From: Heterodera schachtii
Lineage: Eukaryota; Nematoda; Chromadorea; Rhabditida; Heteroderidae
Length of the DNA stretch: 64,000 bases
Direction of reading: 5' to 3'
Assembly (NCBI GenBank): GCA_023374025.1
Contig: SIJG01000007.1
Span: 601,852 to 665,851 of the forward strand
This document shows, in pieces, positions 48,747 to 61,099 of the stretch (positions within the stretch are counted from its first letter, which is position 1; every line of letters starts with the position of its first letter). The position numbers and the translations under genes were made by a program. The notes below the pieces were generated by a model, which searched no databases, was not told the DNA's origin, and saw only the letters and a program-made list of their open reading frames with translations.

Positions 48747-50521
48747 GGGACAACAGTTTGTCTCCGCGCGAAATTGCAGCTGATAATTGCCACAAAAAGC
48801 AGTACATCGAAGAGGAAAACAAAGGAAGAATTTGTGGGATGGAAGAGAAACGATGGACGACGAATGTTTTGGGCGGGGGGCGGAAGAGAAGAGAAGAGAA
48901 GAGGGAGAAGCGGGAAGGAAGGAGGGGGAGCCGGAACGGCGGGTGGACGACGACGAAAGACGGGCAGAGAGAGAATGGGGGTGATTTGGGGATTTGGGGG
49001 TGGGGAGGGGTAATTGGATGGGATGAGATGGCCTCGGGCGCATTCCCTCGTCAGAGTTTCGCGCAAAAAATTGCCTTTGGGCGGCGAAAAAAGCCAATAA
49101 AAGAAAGGGACGCGCAATTGATGGTCATTTCAGAGACGGAAACAACAACTGCTGCTTCAGCTGCTTCTGCTGGTGATTGTCCTGAAAGTCCGTTGAAACG
49201 AAAACAGAAAATTCGATGGGTCTTTTTTGGTCAAACCTTTCAAAGGAATGGCTTTCCCACCACCGATTCATTCAACCCAAACATAGGAGGGGGAGGGGAC
49301 ATGGTGAGGAAAGCAATTTGGGAAGTATTCAATGTGACAGGAGGGGGAGGAGGAGGACGAACTCTTCGCACTGTCCGTCCGTGCGCAAATTTGAACGTCC
49401 CCCCGCCCCCTCTCCCCGTCCTTCGCTTTCTTTCCCCGCTTGCCCTCCTCCTCCTCCTCCTCCGACCTGCTCCATCTCCATCATCATCCGCTGCTGCTGC
49501 TGAAGGTGTGCATACACGACGACAACCCATCATAAGTGATGGGGGCGGTTGGTGTTGTGGTGGTGGCGGTGATTCAAATTGAGCTCGCACAGCCAACCAA
49601 TCCCAACCAAATCTCTCGCAAAAATCCATTCTCGACTCCTTCGACGACAAATTCGCCTCCTTTTGGTCTTCGCGCGGCGGTGGGACGGAAGGGTCGGCTG
49701 ATCGATCGCGGAGGGTTCGGACGAATGGACGGACACCGCCGCCACCCCTCGCGGCGCTCTGTCCCCCCCCCCCATCCGCTGACCTTGGCTTTGGCTGCTC
49801 TTTTGGATGGTCACTACTCATTCATTCATTCTTTCTTTGTCAGTCCTCCGATTCGTCCCCCCCCCCCCCCCCCCCTCTTTTTTCCCCCAATTTCTCCCCA
49901 TTTCTCTTACACTTTCTTTCTCTCTGACGTTGCCGAAGGGACGAATAAAACCATAATTTGATGGTTTGGTACGAAAACGAAGAAAGTTTTGGATGCATTT
50001 CATCGAGTGTTTGTTGTTAAATAAATTGAACAAAAATTGGATGACAATTTTCGTTTTTCGGTCGATGGAATTTTTTAGAAAATGGCACAAAAAATTTAAA
50101 AAAGTTCAAAAATACGATGCGCTTGCAAATTGAGAAACTTATGACTGATGATTCACGTGGTTCTTGAAAAGAAAACACAGAAAGTGATCTTTTACGGCTA
50201 TTAATAATTAAATAATTCACTTTTTGATTAATTGCCCAAAATTAAAAATAATTATTTATTCCCTTTGGTGGAAAACTTGCAAAAAATTCTCTTTTAAATT
50301 AAGTTTCGAGAAAATAAACAAAATATTTTAGATGAATTGTCGTGGGTTCAAACTCATTAAATTCGATGGTTAGGGAGGGAAATGTGAATTTAATTTTAAC
50401 TTTATTTTTTCTTGTAAATTTACAGAGTGCCAAAAGGCAAAAATGCCACAAGTGAAATTAAAAATGCTTCCATTTGGCTTTCAGTTTAGTGCCATTCTCC
50501 GCCGATGTCTTTCCGCCCCTT
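48747..50521. other. Unassigned region between satellite and TWK channel
   Basis: Low-complexity sequence with G/C runs (for example C run near 49858-49875) and (CTC)n near 49446-49463. A plus-strand frame near 49100-49300 and a minus-strand frame at 49240-49821 are rich in Ser/Pro/Arg/Gly and show no family signature. From 49960 to 50500 the sequence is AT-rich and looks non-coding. 5' exons of ESRP on the minus strand cannot be excluded. Confidence 0.4.
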
Positions 50522-53496
50522 TCAAACGCCGTAATTTCCAATTGCGCCTCCGTTTCCGCCGTTGGCATTGCCTTTGTCGCCGTTTCCCCGCCCGTCGCCG
50601 CTGAGCAAAAGCGTTTCGGCGGACGACCGCGAGCGGATTAGCGCGTCAATGTACGGAATCAGCTTCAGATCAGGCGGGATGTACGCGCCCGAGTTCAGCT
50701 GGCGGAGGAGACGTGCCGAGTCGGAGGAGACGCACTCGGCACGGCCCAATTTGAGACTGACAAGGAAAAGGAGAGAATGGCACGGCACGACCGGGGGGGG
50801 GGGGAGGGCATTGCTCACATTGTCAGGAAGGAGCCAAGGCGGAAACTGCGGCCCAATGTGTGAATACCTAAGGCAAAACGAATGCCAATTTAGCAAAATG
50901 AAATTCAAATCATTACGGTCGATGTACGAAGAGCCGACCAAATCGACCTGAATGAATGAATGAAGAATGCCTTTGAGTGGCCGATCAGCTAACATTTAAA
51001 ACACGCGGAATCAGCTGTCTTCACTCTCAATAACGAGACGAAAAGCCGCTTTTTAGCGGGCGATCCGAGTGCGTGCGTTGGCACTTTTTGAAATTCCCCC
51101 CTTCTGTTTATTTTCTGGAGTTCCCAAAAGTTCCCCGGACTCCAATCAACAGCAGAATTGATCACTGATCCCAACTAGGGTTTTACCGTTAGAGTGCACA
51201 ATGTGAGGCCGACCAAAATGAACAGAATCCAACCGCCGTAATGATTGGCGGAGTCGCCGCCTTCGGCAATGTTTGACGGGGGACAAAAGTCGCCGAATCC
51301 AATGGTCACCTGAAATTGGGGGAAGGGGGGGGGGATAATTAATTATTTGAAACAAAAATGGACCAAAGTGATCAGGGTAAAGTACAGCGAATCGAGCAGA
51401 TTCCACCCATGCTGAAGGCGAGTGAACAGCACAGCCATTGAGAGCATGTAAAAGAGCAGCAGCGACAGAACGAACATCTGAAGACGGAAACGGTAGCGAG
51501 AATACGGTATTGGGGGGGATACTGTAGAGGAAGGCCTTACGCGGCGCAATTTTCATTAAACCCACGCTCATTGGCCCAAAGAGTTTGGGAATGACATCCC
51601 AGTGTGCCCAAAATGGGCCTGCATTCCGGGAGTCTTTTCTCGAGCCAAAGCAACTCGAGCACCGTATACAAAAAACCACAGTAGTCAGCCCCATAAATTA
51701 CGGTACTTTTGTGTACGGCCCCGGCACTCTCAGAAACTGCTCGCCCTCCTCGTGCTGTTCCCTCCGGCGTTTTTGTCTCTCCATTCGCCGTTCTCTTTCC
51801 TCGTCGGTTTGCTCCTTCTTAAGCACCGTTTCAAGGCCATCCTCCAACCATTCGCCACTCCACAAAATTATGTCCTGAGAATTGAATTTTTGTTTCCCTA
51901 TAAAAATGCCGAAAATTATAATTTAATGGCACCGCAAAAAATTTGGCGACGTCGGCGATGGTAATTAAAGTCAACGGAATGCCAAAGAGAGCGTAGAAAA
52001 TGCAGAAGAGACGGCCGAACGGAGAGATGGGAACTGGGAATGAGAGAATGATGTTCGGCAGATCGCCAAAAGGCATTCATTCCAATGGCACTTTTATTTT
52101 TATTTTTTTTAATTTACCCAAATTTCCGTAACCAATCGAAGTGAGCAAAGTCGTGGTGAAAAATCTGATGGTGAAAAACAAAATTAAGGGGAAAAAGTGC
52201 AAATAAAACGCACAACGAAGAATGGAAGTTCCATTTGGACTTGTGCTGTTGATGCTGCTGCTGATCAGAAGACTGATGGTGGTGAAATTTGGCAAAAGTT
52301 TGGATTATTGAATGCGCAACCCAACCCAATGGCCAAGTGGCGACCCATCGACAGACGGAAGTGCCAAATTCTGCCAATTGCCATGGGAAGCGCCGGCCAG
52401 CAGAATTTCATCGGCACGAATGCCTTCCTCGAACGCTAAAAAGCCGAATTCAGTCAAAATGATTCGCTTTCGGTGAAAAAGTCCGACGGACCATCCATCG
52501 AAACACGAATGAGTTCGTCAATTGTGACCATAAGTGTAACGTTAAAGGCGCTGTCATCAGCAGCGAAGGAAGAAGCATTGGAAGCGGAGGAGAGACCGAG
52601 TCGGAGGAGGGCATTCTGAGAAATGCCAAAATTGGGGAAAATGCCAAAGGAATGGTGAAAAGGGCAAATTCGGCGGGGGAGGGGCGACAGACGGCACCTG
52701 CGCTTGAGAAATGGCCAAAGAGTGCTTTTGCAGGTGGGCAAGCTGAAGAACAATTTAAGGGAATAATATGAAAAACAAAACAAAAAGAAAAAGCCTCAAA
52801 TGGGCGTTCCAACGATTGAAAAGCCTAAAAATGGCAAATAAAAGCAAAAAAAAAAAAATAACGAAAAAAAACAACCAAAGCGCCGAACAAATTGTACAAA
52901 ATTGTGGTGGAAAAAATGAGCACTGAAAGAGGGGGGAGGGATTTTGTTGAAGCAACCGAAGGGAACAGAGAATGAAAAATTGAGAGAACGGAAGGGATGA
53001 TCGTGGGGGGAAGGGGCGCAGAAAGGGAGGCGATTTTGCCAGATTCCCCCCCCCCCATCCTCTGAGTTTTTTCATCCGGTTTACCACCCCAGGGGGGGGG
53101 GGGGGATAATTTGCCCGATTCTCCCCACCCCCGGGTGATTTGCGGCGAGTCCGTGTAAAGCTCACCGTGCGGCACCGCCAGTCGAATTTTGTAGGCAATG
53201 CCCGCGGCGTGCGCTTCGCCGCTCTGCGCGCCCGGCGCCGCTTCCGCCGCCGACGCCGCGTCGTCCATTCGAAAGAGTTGGCCAATGAATTGGCGCCACT
53301 GGCGACGCGGCGTGAGATGCCCTCCTCCCACTGCCCCTCCCGCTGCTGCGGTGCCCCCTTTGTTACTATTGCCGGTAACTCGGCCATTCTTTTGCTGGCC
53401 CAGGGGCCCAATTTTCGGTGTTTTTTTGCCTTCCCGCGGTGTTGCCCGGACAATTGGCCCAACGACAATTGTCGGCTGTTTGGGCCGATGACTCAT
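50522..53496 (-). CDS. Two-pore-domain potassium channel (TWK family)
   Basis: A K2P leak potassium channel of the plasma membrane. The start at 53496 (MSHRPKQPTIVVGPIVR) begins a long cytosolic N-terminus. TM1 is LIFSTTILYNLFGALV near 52900. The first selectivity filter TSIGYGN is near 52130, followed by TM2 (RLFCIFYALFGIPLTLITIA, near 51980). TM3 is FVLSLLLFYMLSMAVLFTRL near 51440. The second filter TIGFGDFCP is near 51290 and TM4 is GWILFILVGLTLCTLT near 51200. The order P1 GYG, P2 GFG is normal for the family. The cytosolic tail is Gly/Asn-rich and ends in AIGNYGV, TGA at 50522-50524. The family is large in nematodes, so no specific twk number is given. Confidence 0.9.
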
Positions 53497-54096
53497 CACT
53501 TTCCCCCTTTTTTGACTGCGATTGGAAAAGAGAAGGGACACAAATGTTGTTTGGCCAATGAAAAGGTAATATTTGGAGAGAATGTTATTGCCACAAAAAG
53601 GCAATCAAATTGATTGTTGGAATTTGGGGGAAAGGCATTGGAAGAAGCAAAAATTAAAGTGCGCTCCAATGGCACGGAATTAACCAACAAACGGAGTTAA
53701 AATGAAAGCAAAAAGAGGCGGGGGGGGGGGGGGAAGTCGGAGAGCGTACGAACCCTCCAACCCCAACCTTTGACCAAAATTTTTATTTTTGTAAATTAGG
53801 CAACTCTTTCGATAACTTGGTCATTTCTCTTCCGGCATCACTTTTCGGTGCCCCGAACGGCACGGGAGGGACATTTATTTTTTAATTTATTTTTCCTTTT
53901 TTTTTTGTTTTCTTATAATTTTTACCCAATCATAACATGTAGATATGCAATCTTTATATGAAAAATGGAATGTAAAAAGAACAAAAAAAGATTTTACAAT
54001 GTCAAAATGAAAAAAAAAATGCAAATTAAAAAAAAAATGCAAATTAAGTGATTGTCATTAGAACTGCCAAAAACATTTTGAACATATGTTAAAAAA
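53497..54096. other. Intergenic region upstream of the TWK channel
   Basis: AT-rich, with a G run near 53722-53734 and A/T runs. It includes the TWK 5' region and the 3' end of the CCCH/RS gene. Nothing else was recognised. Confidence 0.4.
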
Positions 54097-55849
54097 TCAT
54101 CGAATAAGTGATCTACTGCGAACGGAGTATGCCATCGGTGCCCCATGTTGTTCATTTGAACTATTGTGACGCGAATATTGCGCCGGTGACCCGTGCCGAG
54201 AACTGCTTCGGCGAGAGCGCGCTGTTGGTGACTTTGATCCTGAATTGTGCCGGGAACGATAATTGCTGAGACGAGAGCGAGAATTGCTGCGACGGGAGCG
54301 TGCCGTTGACCGCGATCGTGCAGTTTTGGGACGAGAGCGCGCCGTTGGTGACTTTGAGCTCAAATTGTGCCGGGAGCGACTGTTCCTACGACGAGAGCGA
54401 GAATTGCCGAGACGGGATCGTGCCATTGGTGACTTTGAGCCCGAATTGTGTCGGGAGTAAGAATTGCCTCGACGGGAGCGCTCCGTAGACGGCGATCGTG
54501 AGTTTTTGGGACAAGAGCCTTCCGCAGGCGGCTTAACACGATTGTCTTTTGTTGTTGGCGATTTGCTGGTAGAATGTGACAGTTCCAGTGGCAATCTAAC
54601 AATAAGAATCCAAGTAGATAAACACAACCCAATTCACTCTCTTACAGCCGAAATGACAAAGTAAAATAACTAGCAATTTAAAAAAGACATATGTTTCTAT
54701 TCCATGCAATAATTGAGGAAGAATTCTTTTAAAGTGAATCACGAAATTCCCCTTCAAATGCCAAATTTTAAAATTTAATCCCTTTAAAGCGAAAAAAATA
54801 TATTTTTATTTTTTTGCGTTGCCAAATTTAAGGTAAATGAAAATTTGAAATTGGTTAAGTTGGCACTGGCAATATGACATCACAAAAGATGAGAATTGTC
54901 CTCCATTTACTGGCGTTTCCTCTCTACCTCTGATTCACTTCCGGTTGTGCCAGGATCCGATTCGCCCGTTCCAACATGGCCGCCCTATGTTCCGCGTGCA
55001 TCCATCCGTTGGTCCGCTGTTTGGCGCCATGCGAAAATTTGCAATTGGTCTTATAAGAACAAAAGCCGTGCGTGAATAAATGCTTGCAATCCATGACATC
55101 TGAAAGAAGCAAAAAAGTAATTTTTTTTTTCTGGTTACGGGCCTGGGTCAACCCCCCCCCCCCCTATTTAACAGGAGCCCCGACATTTGGGCCTATGTCT
55201 AAAATCGGATTCTAAGTTGAATTTTTTCAAGCCCTAATAGCCTAAACAGCATTAAAGTTCAGAAATCGTAGTCTTCTAGTTTATTAGGAGCATTAATTCA
55301 CTTTTTTAAAAATAATTAATGATTTTCTCAAATTTGCTGACTATCAAATTATCAGGCACAATCACTTTCTATCACATATATAATGCTGTTTAGGCTACCA
55401 AGGCTTGAAAAAACTTAATTTTGAAACCGGTTTTTGACATTGGTGCAAATGACGGGGCACGATTTAACATATGATTTACATTAACAACGGAAGGATGGAG
55501 GAGAGTTCCAAATATGCTCCACCCCGAACACATAATCAATCAGCCAATACTTACAAGGATGGAGACGAACGTCGGTGATTGGGTGAATAGAATTTTCGAA
55601 GTAAAATCGTGTGCCAATTTGGTACACTTCCGACGGCTTCGGTGGCACATCGTCAGGCATTTTTGACGGAGGCGGAGGGATCGGATGCGGGGGACAGGGC
55701 GGCAATTTCGGTGCCGAGCAAAATTCCGTTGGGAAGGAACGCACGGATTGACAGGGCAAAGAGACGGAGGGACAGAACATCGAAGACAAAGGGGGAACGG
55801 ACGAAGAAGAAGAAGAGGCATTTTGGGAGGTCAAAGCATTGGCAACACT
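54097..55849 (-). CDS. CCCH zinc-finger protein with RS-like C-terminal repeats (5' end unresolved)
   Basis: Probably an RNA-processing protein, by composition. Reading leftward, a Pro/Ser-rich exon (about 55849-55555) includes PPKPSEVYQIGTRFYFENS. The next exon carries a CCCH zinc finger, C-KHLFTHGF-C-SYKTN-C-KFS-H (CX8CX5CX3H), near 55030-55100, then WMHAEHRAAMLERANRILAQ. After an intron (about 54598-54932) the last exon (54097-54597) is a run of RS-type repeats such as SRHNSGSKSP and SRSRRRNSRSR, stop at 54097-54099. The first exon seen follows a good acceptor (CCCTTTTCAG) and has no early in-frame ATG, so at least one upstream exon is probably missing from this model. The CCCH spacing is of the CX8CX5CX3H type found in many mRNA-binding proteins. 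No orthologue is named. Confidence 0.68.
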
Positions 55850-56053
55850 GAAAAGGGAATTGAAAATTCAGAAAAGCGAAGCAAGTCATTCTTTCAATTC
55901 CCCGCTCAAAGAAGTCGATCAACACTTTTGGCACATTCTATGCCAAGGTCTCATTTGAGTTTTTTTTTTGGCATTTTCTGGGGCTTTCTTGCAGGAGGAA
56001 ATTTTCTGAGAGAGTAAAGCACGTAAAACGAGTGGGGCCAGGTCTAACAATAA

Positions 56054-56406
56054 CATACATTTTTTAGGGGGGGGGGGGGGTTGGACCCCCCCCCCCCCCC
56101 CCCGCGCTCGCAAAGGGGGCCAACGAGGGGGGGGGGGGGGGTTCGCTGCGAAGGGGGGCCGGTGTAAAAGAGGTAGGGGGAGGGGGTTCGCGGCGAGTTG
56201 GGGGTCGCAAATTTTGGAAATTTTCTTAACAAGTTCATTAAAAAACCCAAAAATTTTCCCCGGCGGCGCCTATCGGCACCGCCGGCCTCCCTATTCCCGA
56301 AATTTTTTGGAACGCGCCGAAAAAAAGTTTTTGAAAAAAAAGGTCATCGGTGGCCGACCCCCCTTCGCAAAAATTTTTCCGACCCACCCCCCTTTTTTTA
56401 TGTATG
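56054..56406. mobile_element. Inverted-repeat MITE, CATACAT family, copy E
   Basis: A 353-bp element between two minus-strand genes. Its ends are CATACATTTTTTAGGGG and ...TTTTTTTATGTATG, flanked by a perfect 8-bp duplication AACAATAA (56046-56053 and 56407-56414). One GGCGGCGCCTATCGGCACCG block is present (about 56262). Closest in structure to copy B. Confidence 0.92.
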
Positions 56407-56770
56407 AACAATAAGGAACAAGATGTGTGAAAAAAACCACCTTCCAAAACAAATGTTATTTTTGAGAAAAAAAATACTTTTTTTGACATATAAGGTAAAG
56501 TACGAAAACAGATAGAATAATAGTTAGAATGTAAAAAATACCCAAAATAAAAAGATAAGAAGAGTTACATATGTAAATAAGAAAAAAACGAACGTGATTA
56601 TGCGCCAACCCAATAATTCATTGTAAAGATTTTGAATTGTAAGAAAAATTTTCTTAAAAATTTTTTTGAGGACAGCTGTTTGGAACTTTAAAAAAATAAA
56701 ATTTGGAGAAGGAAACGACGCGGGGGAATGTCAAGAAAAATGCAATAATTCCCCCAAAATAGGCCATGGT

Positions 56771-59700
56771 TCATTTCCCCCCACTTTGGTAATGCCCAAA
56801 GTCAAAATTCTCCGTGGCTTGCCTTTCTTGGCGTTTCCTCTCCTTCTCCTTTCGTCGTTTTTTCTTTTCGCGCTTTTTGTCTTTGGTGTTCAACCACCAG
56901 CAGTCTCTCTCTCGTCCACTTTTGTTGCCAACTTTCTGAGTTTTTTCGGTGACATCGCAACTCTGAAAAAGGGGACAATGAATGATTGGTTGGGAAAAGA
57001 TTCCTCAGAAAATAAATTGTTTTTTTTTTTGAAGTTCCATGTTTAAAGCTTCAAATATTCTTTCGGTGGGCTATCTCTTTTTCTTATAACAAATAAAATT
57101 GCGCTTTTTTGAATGTTGTCTTCTGAAATAATAAAAAAACTTAGAAAAACCCATTGCTAATTAATAAAATGCTAAATTTAACCTTTTGTTGTTTGCGAGT
57201 CGCGCCACTGACATTGAGTTGGTTGATGGCAGAATCACTCGGTTTTCTGCTGCTTGTCGAAGGCGTGTTCTGAGATGTGATACTCGACGACTTTCGTGAT
57301 GCCGGAGGAGTCATCACTGACAATGAATAAAATTCTTTTAACATAATTTGTTTAGAATTAAAATGAAAAACCCTGCGGCGGCGCTTGCTGACGAAGTTTT
57401 TGAATAATTGGTCTCAGTTTTGGTGCCGCAGGACGAAGTGATTGATTAGAGGCTGATTGTGAGGGCGTCGAAATTTGTGTCTTGGAAGTTCCGCTTGGCT
57501 TTGGACAATGCGTTTGAATGTTTGCGTCCGATTGAAGTGATTTCGCCGGGTTCGATGGAGTGGAATTACGGCACTCTTTGTCAATATTCGGACGAGGTTC
57601 AGCAGGGAGAGAGGGCGGCGCTGTACCAGAAAAGGTCGGGACGACCGCTGTGGGCACGGGAAATTGAAGTGAAATTGGCTGTCGATTCTGACGACTTTCT
57701 GAGTCATCTGACAAGGGCTGAAGGGGAAGGAGAAAAAAAATGATTCGATAAAGACGAAAAAAAGCTCACTTTGTCGCTTTCATCGTCTTCCAAATCAAGT
57801 AAGTCTGCTGGAATAACATCCTCCACCACCTCTTCTTCTTCCTCCTCCTCCTCATCATCATCTTCATCCTCCACGATTTGCCCTTCCTCGTTTTCTCCCC
57901 CTTCGCTTTGCACTTCTCTCTCCTCTTCTTCCACTTCCTCTCCAATTTGCGCTGTCTCCTTTTCTTCCTCTTCCATTTCCTCTCCAATTTGCTCTGCCTC
58001 CTTTTCTTCCTCTTCCATTTCCGCTCCAATTTGCTCTGCCTCCTTTTCTTCCTCTTCCATTTCCTCTCTAATTTGCTCTGCCTCCTTTTCTTCCTCTTCC
58101 ATTTCCTCTCTAATTTGCTCTGCCTCCTTTTCTTCCTCTTCCATTTCCTCTCCAATTTGCTCTGCCTCCTTTTCTTCCTCTTCCATTTCCTCTCCAATTT
58201 GCTCTGCCTCCTTTTCTTCCTCTTCCATTTGCACTTCTTTATCCTTCTCTTCGATTTGCTTTTCTTCCTTTTCCCCGTCCATTTCTTTTGTCTCATCAAA
58301 GGCCTCTTCTCTTCCGCTTTTCGTCTTCTCTTCCCCTGTGCTCCTCCTCTGTTCAATCACAATTATTTCGTCATCGTCAGTCTCTTCTTCCTCCTCTTCC
58401 CTCCCTTTTTGCTCCTTCTCTCTCTGTTCTTCCTCCTCCATTTGCAATTCGTCTGTTCCGCTGTCCCTTCTTTGCGTGATGTTCAGTCCGTTCATAAATA
58501 AGCTTTCGCTTGTCGGTTGGTGCCGATTGTGAGTTTCTTTTTGCCTTTCCTTAACGACTTGTCCGGCAGGTTCAACCAAATTGCTGTCTTCACTGTCCTC
58601 CGGCTCGGAAGATTGGTTCAAAAAATCGCTTAATTAGGGAAAAAAGGTTTTCAGGTTCCCTTTAACAAATTGCACTGACTTTCTGTCGGTTAGAGTGTCC
58701 TCCCTCGCCTCCTTCCATTCCGTCGTCCTCTCTTCCTCCTCTTCTCTGATGTGTTCAGTTTCGCTCTTTTCGTAGGACGGAATCGGCGACTGCAGCAAGC
58801 CGAGCATTTCAGCGATAAGTTCGCTGCAAAGCATTCACAGTTAAAAATGTCGTAATAAAATGAGTATAATGCTAATTGTATGTTCCAATGCTTTCACCGT
58901 GAACTTTGGTTGGTGCCAGATCGGTCCAACACTTCATCACATTTATCGGCAGTCATTGGAAGGACATCAAGAATGGATGATATTTCGGACATGAGCTGCC
59001 TCTTCTTGTCAGAATTTGTCGTTGTGTCTTTTCTTAATTGGAATTATTGAGTTACCCATTTTAAAACTCAATAAAAGATATTCTAACTGATTGTTTTCCT
59101 CGCCCTCTCCGTTCGATGGGCCCGCCATTTGTTCGTCTTCGTTTCCTTCCAAATAGTCAGCCGATGGTTGCATTTGCTCATTGTCATCGAATTCTAAAGC
59201 AATGTAAAATCAGTCAGGAATAAATCCGTTAGACAAACCAAGTGGAATTTGCATTGGCAATTCTTTGCCAATGGCCACGTCATTTTTCTCCTCTTCGAGA
59301 GGCTCCAACTCATTGTCATGGACAGAAATGCTGAAATGCAAAACATTTGTGGACAGAACAAAGCCGAACAAATCATTTTACCCGCTCGGACCCGCTTCAG
59401 TGGAACAACGCTTCTCTTTCAGTTTGCCAATTCGCTTTTCTTCAATAATTTTGGCTGTGCTGTTTCCGCCCGCCTGTTGAACACGCTGAAAAGCGTCGTC
59501 GACAGTGTAAAGGAACCACTTTAAATCAAAATTCAACAAGTGATTCATATAAATTTTCTGACCTTCTCTCCCTTGGGGTAACATTCGCGTCGCATTTCCT
59601 CGGCATGAAAAAATTCGCCACTGATAAGGTTCGGTTGTGATTCAACTTGAACTTAAATTTAACATCAAATTGGATATGTATTGTTTTAAAAATACCATCA

Positions 59701-59831
59701 AATGCTGTCCATTCTTCTGGGTTTCTGACATAAACTTCCATTTGCAATATGTCATTAAATTTAACTCTTTTTGCTGGCCCATAATTTGACACTGATGGAG
59801 AACGTTTAAGACAACTTGGCGGCATTGGCAT
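56771..59831 (-). CDS. Glu-rich protein with an N-terminal RVxF-type PP1-docking motif
   Basis: Not recognised as a named protein. The start at 59831 (MPMPPSCLKRSPSVSNYGPA) is followed at once by KRVKFNDILQMEV, which fits the RVxF docking motif for protein phosphatase 1 (inference). The next exons give FFHAEEMRRECYPKGEK and WFLYTVDDAFQRVQQAGG, which look like a folded domain, then acidic linkers. A large exon (57771-58621) is almost pure Glu/Lys/Asp and contains a tandem 15-residue repeat, unit MEEEEKEAEQIGEE with one more residue. The 3' exons are Ser/Thr/Pro-rich, then basic (KKREKKKRRKEKERKRQERQ, near 56840), ending GHYQSGGK with a TGA at 56771-56773. It is divergent from RPL22. Nuclear location is likely from the basic tail, but untested. 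Confidence 0.7.
57950..58232 (-). repeat. 45-bp tandem coding repeats in the Glu-rich gene
   Basis: Six to seven head-to-tail 45-bp units, spaced exactly 45 bp (for example 57960, 58005, 58050, 58095, 58140 and 58185), each encoding 15 residues of the MEEEEKEAEQIGEE type. Units differ only at one or two codons (IGEE, IREE, IGAE), which shows recent expansion or homogenisation. Confidence 0.92.
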
Positions 59832-60233
59832 CTTACATTAATAACCAAAAAGCTAAAATAATTATTTTTAACAGGACTCCGAGTGATTGAGCGAAGCAGG
59901 ACAAAACTCGCCAGCCGAAACACCAATGGATGAATTTTTAGAATTACCTAATTTTGTTTTTATCATGGACGGTAAAAGCAAAAAAAAATCCGGCAAATTT
60001 GTTATTTGTAACTTGGCATTCTGTTTTAACACCAATGATTTTTTTTTTCGCTTTTTTTTCCTTTTTACCGTCAATGAATGGAAGCTCGACAATTTTTTAA
60101 ATTACCTACTCGGTTTTTTTGTGTTTCTTCCATGATCAATTTTGTCAATTGATGATGTATGAAGTTACTTATCTTTAGATAGTAAAGTTTTCGTTATTGA
60201 CTCTACATTATTGTTTGATCATCGAAAAGACAA
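59832..60233. promoter_or_regulatory. Divergent promoter between the RVxF protein and RPL22
   Basis: About 400 bp between two divergent start codons. A pyrimidine-rich block near 60040-60065 is the only visible feature. Short frames here are chance. Confidence 0.45.
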
Positions 60234-60973
60234 ATGGTGTGCTGTTTTCCTATTTTGTATCTGATAATTCTTTTTAGGCGATTAGCAAGGGCACTAAAAT
60301 TACGCCAAAAGGTGGTAAGGGCGGCAAAGGAAAGAAGAAGAAGCTTACGCTAAAGTTTGTGATCGAATGCAAAAACCCTGTGGAGGATGGCATCATGAAG
60401 ACTGCCACATTTGTGAGTTTGGGTTTTGACATCTGCTAGATGTTGATAGATTTCAATATTTATGTAATTTTATTTTGCCAGAATTAACAGTTCTCGCGAG
60501 CGTAGGGCCCATTCCCTAGTCAGCCTCGTCAACACTTTTTAGGAAACCTTTCTCAACGAACGGATCAAAGTCGGCGGAAAAACCAATCAACTGGCGGCCA
60601 ATGGTGTCAAAGTTGAAGCCACGAAGACAAAACTGGTCGTTACATCGGAGCAGCCATTCTCCAAGCGTTACTTGAAATATCTGACGAAGAAATTTCTGAA
60701 GCGCAATGCTCTCCGGGATTGGTTGCGCGTGGTAGCCAGTGCCAAGGACACTTATGAGGTTTTTATCACCAAAGAAAGGGTGGATGTCTTTTTCAGGGGT
60801 GTTAAAATGCAGTTCGGTCCCCTTCACATTTGTATTAAATTGAGGGGAGGGTCGGAGTGTGGCTAGCTATATATAACACAGCAAACGAAACTCATTAATC
60901 CATTTTCAATTTTTAGCTTCGGTACTTCCAAATCAATCAGGAAGATGAAGATGAAAGCGACAATGAAGCATGA
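60234..60973 (+). CDS. rpl-22: 60S ribosomal protein L22
   Basis: A structural protein of the large ribosomal subunit. The first coding exon is the bare ATG at 60234-60236, followed by GT. The remaining exons are 60278-60412 ([20 protein letters not shown] onward), 60543-60758 and 60917-60973. Family landmarks: [61 protein letters not shown] and an acidic end [13 protein letters not shown]. The full length of about 137 residues is normal. All splice joins keep phase. It is convergent with the MBD2/3-like gene, whose stop is only about 130 bp away. Confidence 0.95.
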
Positions 60974-61099
60974 GCGATTTGCCATTTCTTTTGTTGGGTC
61001 GTATTATTTGTTGCACTTTTTACCAGCGATAAAACTTGTTAAAGAGAATTGTTTATGACTTTAAGAAAATACACAATAATTGGGTGAGCTCAATGAGTC

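Noticed and set aside
47385..49582. Very long open frames (up to about 655 residues) on both strands
   Set aside because: They are translations of the (GGGAA)n satellite, open in all frames, made of Glu-Gly-Lys-Arg or Ser-Leu-Pro-Phe periodic sequence with no domain.
49240..49821. 193-residue minus-strand frame rich in Pro, Gly and Arg
   Set aside because: Low complexity, with frames open on both strands; it could be a 5' exon of ESRP but nothing supports it.
57771..58532. 253-residue serine-rich plus-strand frame
   Set aside because: Mirror image of the Glu-rich minus-strand exon; GAG/GAA repeats read backward give TCC/TCT serine.
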